From the NCBI GenBank assembly GCA_021732845.1, contig JAKFUF010000186.1, positions 1-46,086 of the forward strand: a stretch of 46,086 nt of DNA, in the 5' to 3' direction. Positions 42,821 through 46,086 of this stretch are shown piece by piece (the first letter of the stretch is position 1; the number at the start of each line of letters is the position of its first letter). A model generated the notes under the pieces. It did no database searches. It was not told the DNA's origin and saw only the letters and a list, made by a program, of their open reading frames with translations. The position numbers and the translations under genes were made by a program. This stretch comes from Planctomycetaceae bacterium (lineage in GTDB: Bacteria; Planctomycetota; Planctomycetia; Planctomycetales; Planctomycetaceae).

Positions 42821-43909
42821 TCACGCACCCTGCATTTCCGCCAGCAGGTTGGGATGGCGGAATTGATGGGGAATCTGGCCGAGATTTCGGTGCGCGATCA
42901 GTTCCGCAAGGATGCTGATGGCAATTTCCGGCACGGTCTGCGAGCCGATGTCAAACCCCAACGGGGCGTACACCCGCTCCAGCGCCTTGCGGGAGATGCC
43001 GGCGGAAATCAGATCCTCGAAGATCAGCTTGATCTTTCGGTGGCTGCCGATCATGCCGACATAAGCCGCTGGAGTTTCGGCGAGGTGATACAGCGCCTCC
43101 TCGTCGTGATTGTGCCCGCGGGTGATCACGAGGCAATAGGTCCGGTTGTCGATTTCCAATCCGCTCAGAACGGAATCCACTGCACCGACAATCAGCCGCC
43201 GGGCCATCGGAAACCGGCTGGGGCTGCAATATTCCTCGCGGTCATCCACGACCCACACGTCAAAGTCGACCTGGGCTCCGAGTTCGGCGACTTTTTGCCC
43301 GACATGCCCGCCGCCGACGATCAGCAGCCGGCAGCGGGACAGAAAGGGCAGGAAGGAAACACCCTGATCCACGTAAGCCCGCGGCCGCGACTGAATCGCT
43401 CGCAACGCTGAGGTGACCGCTGGCGGCGCGTTCTGGGTCGTCCGAGAGGCCAGCAGACATCCCAGTTCATCGAACAGGAACCGGTCGCCTGCCGCGCCGC
43501 CGCCCGCCTTCTCCGGATTGATCACAATGGCTTCCGTGCAACCCCGGCCGGCGCTGATTTCGGTATTGAGCGTGTGGAAATAGCTGAGATCCGCTCCAGG
43601 CCGGATGGGATCGACCAGCATCTTCATGCGGCCGCCGCAAATCAGCCCGTCGTCCCAGCCGTAGTTGCTGTCGAGCTGAAAGGTCATCAACTCCGTCTGG
43701 CCATCGTCCAGCAGGCGCAGCGCCCGCCGTTTCACCTCGGCCTCGACACAGCCGCCCCCCAAGGTGCCAGTCTGCGAGCCGTCGGGAAAGACCAGCATCG
43801 CCGCGCCGGCTTTCTGCGGGGTTGAGCCACGCGTTTCGACGAGGGCCGTGTACGCCACCTTCTGGCCATCACGAAGTGCGGCGTGCAGGGCTTCGAGAAC
43901 TTTTCGCAC
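42821..43909 (-). CDS. XdhC/CoxI-family protein (molybdoenzyme maturation)
   Basis: 362 residues. N-terminal XdhC/CoxI domain: GQKVAYTALVETRGSTPQKAG followed by GTLGGGCVEAEV and the GLICGGRMKMLVDP block with conserved Cys. The C-terminal half is a Rossmann domain beginning CRLLIVGGGHVGQKVAELGA and ending in LGFDIGSQTVPEIAISILAE. The family binds molybdopterin cofactor and promotes its sulfuration and insertion into xanthine dehydrogenase or CO dehydrogenase-type enzymes. No such enzyme subunit is encoded in the window, so its client is elsewhere. Alone on its strand, converging with rlmN. Confidence 0.92.
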   Translation of the reverse strand: MRKVLEALHAALRDGQKVAYTALVETRGSTPQKAGAAMLVFPDGSQTGTLGGGCVEAEVKRRALRLLDDGQTELMTFQLDSNYGWDDGLICGGRMKMLVDPIRPGADLSYFHTLNTEISAGRGCTEAIVINPEKAGGGAAGDRFLFDELGCLLASRTTQNAPPAVTSALRAIQSRPRAYVDQGVSFLPFLSRCRLLIVGGGHVGQKVAELGAQVDFDVWVVDDREEYCSPSRFPMARRLIVGAVDSVLSGLEIDNRTYCLVITRGHNHDEEALYHLAETPAAYVGMIGSHRKIKLIFEDLISAGISRKALERVYAPLGFDIGSQTVPEIAISILAELIAHRNLGQIPHQFRHPNLLAEMQGA

Positions 43910-43984
43910 TGTAGATTGGCCTCAGGACAGGTGGCGAAAATTGTGACACATTGGCTTCAGGAACTACAAATCGATGGGTGTCGC

Positions 43985-44235
43985 TTACGGCACGAGTCGT
44001 GGCAAACCGGTCTCGATCATACCATTGATGTCCTGCCACGTTCTCTTCATCTCGGTTATAGACCGTATCTGGAACTTCACTCGCCATGGAGTTCGTGCGG
44101 CACATCGCGCGCCGATACTTGTCAATCCCCCTCGCACGCCACATCAAGGCGATGGTTGAAGTGATTCATCAACAGGCCTTCCACCGTCTGCCAGAATTGC
44201 CGCTCTAACTCTGCCTTGTTGGGGAGCATCGTCAT
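43985..44235 (-). pseudogene. Decayed small protein gene with two frameshifts
   Basis: Three frames read in succession give a plausible ~80-residue protein: MTMLPNKAELERQFWQTVEG..HFNHRLDV, then RGIDKYRRAMCRTNSMASEV..YNRDEENV, then WQDINGMIETGLPRLVP and TAA. Each piece ends where the next begins, so two shifts (near 44132 and 44040) explain it. It lies 35 bp after the GspE-like gene, on the same strand. I recognise no named family. The last part and order argue against chance. Confidence 0.45.
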
Positions 44236-44269
44236 CGGTTCCTCGCAGTGGCCGCCGCTGTCCCATCCA

Positions 44270-45571
44270 TCACGTCGCCTTGAACACCCGCTGCACTTCC
44301 TCCAGCGAGGTCTTCCCTTCGGCCACCAGCCGCAGGGCATCGGTCTGCAGGGTGATCATTTTTTCCTTGCGCATCTGGGCCTTGATTTCATTCGGTTCGG
44401 CTTTCGCCGCAATTTTGGCCTTCATCTCGTCGGACACGACAAGAAACTCAAACATGGCGATGCGGCCGAAATAGCCGGTTTCGCTGCATTTTTCGCAGGC
44501 TTCGTAGTCGGGATCTTCCTCCTCGCTGTCCGGAATCGGTGGCTTGCGATACAACGTGGCCACGGTCTCCGGGAGGCCGGCCTTCCGCAGAAAGTCGGCT
44601 TTGGGTTTGTAGGCCAGCTTGCACTTGGGGCACAGCGCCCGCATCAGCTTCTGGCTGATGATCCCCTTGAGCTGTTCAGAAACCAGCGTGGCGTCGCCAG
44701 TCCACTCGACGAGTTGCGTGACTGCCGAAAAAACGTCCTTGGCGGGTGTTTCCGCCAAAACCAGGATCTTTTCCCCCTTGGAAAACACGGTTTTCGCGAG
44801 TTCCGGGGTGTTGACGGGATCGATGTAGACGGCATTGGCCTCCGCGCGCGCCAGCCGGTCCAAGGTCGTTCCCAGATCATCGCCTTCCTTGGCTTCAAAC
44901 TTGGCGACGTTGTCCTTCTCCAGTGGACGACCGCCAATGTCACCGTACGTGTAGACGGTGTACAGATAGGGGTCGATGCCACGGAGGGTGGCAAACATCG
45001 TCGTTGTCGTGCCGGAACCGCTGGGGCCGCAAGTCAGCAGTACGCCAGTGCCAGTTCCGATTTCACGAATCTTGGCCTTCATGGCATCGCCCATCCCCAA
45101 ATCGGCCGGGGTGTTGAGCTTGATCGCCTGGTCATTGCAGCGGATGGTGAGCCGCTCGCCGTCCGCGACGGGGGCTGACTGTACCATCAACTGAAATTTC
45201 TTGCCGTCAAATTCGGCCTTGATCCCCCCCGATTGGACCGCCTTGCGCTCCTTGATGTCGAGTCCGGCGAGCAGCTTGAGCATCTGCGTGACAGCCATGC
45301 CTTCAGATTTGGGCATGCGCCCGCCAGGAGCCGCGATGCCATCGATCAGAAAGCTGTACACGGCCTGCGCGCCTTTGGGCTCCAGGCGAATCGTGTCGGC
45401 CCGCTGGTCGAGCGCGTCCGTCACCAGATCCTTGGCCGCCACGAGCCCCGCATCCACCAGCCGCTGGTTTGCCTTGAGGTTGGGATCCACTCCGTTGAGA
45501 GCCCCCTTGAACTGCACGGGCTCAATCTCGTCTTCTTCTTCCTCAACCTGAGCTTTGCTGAACCAACCCAC
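44270..45571 (-). CDS. GspE/PilB-family protein lacking ATPase motifs
   Basis: 433 residues with the overall shape of type II secretion ATPases: an N-terminal acidic part, the N2-like domain (ERLTIRCNDQ), a RecA-like core and a Cys4 zinc site (C314/C317 and C359/C362 in CPKC and CEKC) followed by GYFGRIAMFEFL. The nucleotide site is degraded: the P-loop reads GPSGSGTTTT, with Thr188 where Lys is required; the Walker B/Glu region reads VYIDPVNTPELA rather than VGEIRDxETA; the Asp and His boxes are replaced too (VLAETPAKD for STLHTND). So it likely cannot hydrolyse ATP, and may be a structural or regulatory partner of a working GspE elsewhere. Confidence 0.87.
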   Translation of the reverse strand: MGWFSKAQVEEEEDEIEPVQFKGALNGVDPNLKANQRLVDAGLVAAKDLVTDALDQRADTIRLEPKGAQAVYSFLIDGIAAPGGRMPKSEGMAVTQMLKLLAGLDIKERKAVQSGGIKAEFDGKKFQLMVQSAPVADGERLTIRCNDQAIKLNTPADLGMGDAMKAKIREIGTGTGVLLTCGPSGSGTTTTMFATLRGIDPYLYTVYTYGDIGGRPLEKDNVAKFEAKEGDDLGTTLDRLARAEANAVYIDPVNTPELAKTVFSKGEKILVLAETPAKDVFSAVTQLVEWTGDATLVSEQLKGIISQKLMRALCPKCKLAYKPKADFLRKAGLPETVATLYRKPPIPDSEEEDPDYEACEKCSETGYFGRIAMFEFLVVSDEMKAKIAAKAEPNEIKAQMRKEKMITLQTDALRLVAEGKTSLEEVQRVFKAT

Positions 45572-45901
45572 GGAAACTCTCCTTCACGAAGCTGTTGCCA
45601 GCCCTGCCGAGTTGCACGCCGAACAAGGGATCTATCGCCAATTAAACACGTTGCGCGACGACCGTCAATCCAGTGGCAAAAGACTGGATGAACAGGTTAT
45701 TGTGGATCGGTTGCATCCACCCATCACGTAGCTGCGACCGGAGTCAACCGACAGAAATGTCACATCGACCCACGATTCTCCGGCCCCGTTGCGAGGCGAT
45801 GGACGTGCCGGATCAATTTGCAGCCTGATGGAACTGGATCTCAAGGACCGCAAGAGTTGGGCCGCAATTTTCCCGTTCGATTCTCGAGGAAGGATTGTCG
45901 A
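45572..45901. other. Divergent intergenic region, no gene recognised
   Basis: It lies between the GspE-like gene and a lipoprotein gene on the other strand. It should hold both promoters. I see no clear hairpin or repeat; only the AGGAAGGA ribosome site at its right end is convincing. Confidence 0.4.
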
Positions 45902-46086
45902 TTGCGTTGGTTCGGACTGATCTTCATTCTCGGGTGCGTGCTGGGATGTGGCAAAGCGGCACCGCCAAAATCTGTCACCCGTCCGGCAGTCCGTAAAACG
46001 ACTACGGTTTCGCAGCAGGTGAATGTGGAGGTCGCTGAGGAGGCTGACTCACTCTCTCCAGCCCCGGCTGTGCCAGAGGCCCCACC
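45902..46086 (+). CDS. Putative lipoprotein, partial at window end
   Basis: The TTG start at 45902 follows AGGAAGGA by seven bases. It encodes LRWFGLIFILGCVLGCGKAA: a short basic end, a hydrophobic core and a lipobox (V-L-G-C) with Cys16 as the lipid-modified residue. The mature part is Pro/Val/Glu-rich (PPKSVTRPAVRKTTTVSQ...), a flexible linker of the sort seen after outer-membrane anchors. The frame is open to the last base, so the functional domain is outside the window and cannot be named. Confidence 0.6.
   Translation, partial: MRWFGLIFILGCVLGCGKAAPPKSVTRPAVRKTTTVSQQVNVEVAEEADSLSPAPAVPEAP

Overview
The window looks like chromosome from a planctomycete (phylum Planctomycetota). It is GC-rich and carries families typical of that phylum: two DUF1501 proteins with twin-arginine-like leaders, a very large two-heme cytochrome/LamG/propeller protein, a two-VWA membrane protein, a secreted prenyltransferase/squalene-cyclase-repeat protein, a Tat-exported Gfo/Idh/MocA oxidoreductase, minor pseudopilins, and small class-specific hypotheticals. 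No rRNA, tRNA, CRISPR array, prophage or insertion sequence was seen.

Layout. 1-1.8 kb: 3' part of a Gly/Pro-rich TPR protein and a strong terminator. 1.8-8.9 kb (minus): secreted cyclase-fold protein, DUF1501 protein, and a 1335-residue diheme protein. 9.1-14.5 kb (plus): a tight unit of a two-VWA membrane protein and two tandem paralogous LRR proteins. 14.5-18.9 kb: remnant of a third LRR start, a candidate promoter, a secreted protein built on nineteen 36-bp repeats, and a 960-residue membrane-anchored protein of unknown role. 19-23.4 kb: aspartate-semialdehyde dehydrogenase, convergent with a NatA-type ATPase and an ABC-2 permease fused to a CPBP protease. 23.8-24.9 kb: ECF sigma factor overlapping a small membrane protein. 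25.1-27.8 kb (minus): GspJ and GspK pseudopilins; gspK and the small membrane protein gene both end inside copies of one palindromic repeat. 28.0-29.4 kb: second DUF1501 protein. 29.6-31.2 kb: an ABC ATPase without adjacent permease, then an antitoxin and a frameshifted ParE/RelE-like toxin. 31.4-34.4 kb: Gfo/Idh/MocA oxidoreductase and a beta-helix protein.

34.4-40.2 kb is the most notable region. A DprE1-like flavoenzyme and DprE2-like reductase (minus) face a HAD-UbiA fusion and a GT-C glycosyltransferase (plus). Together they look like a complete route to a polyprenyl-phosphate D-arabinofuranose donor plus an enzyme to use it, a pathway best known from mycobacterial cell-wall synthesis. 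The residue matching the mycobacterial benzothiazinone-target cysteine is alanine.

40.2-46.1 kb: a 66-residue small protein, gcvT, rlmN, an XdhC-family protein, a decayed small gene with two frameshifts, a GspE-family protein that has lost its ATPase motifs, and the start of a lipoprotein gene running off the window.

Assignments come from reading motifs and recalled family features; no database search was run. Most long open frames opposite these genes are GC-driven shadows and were left out.
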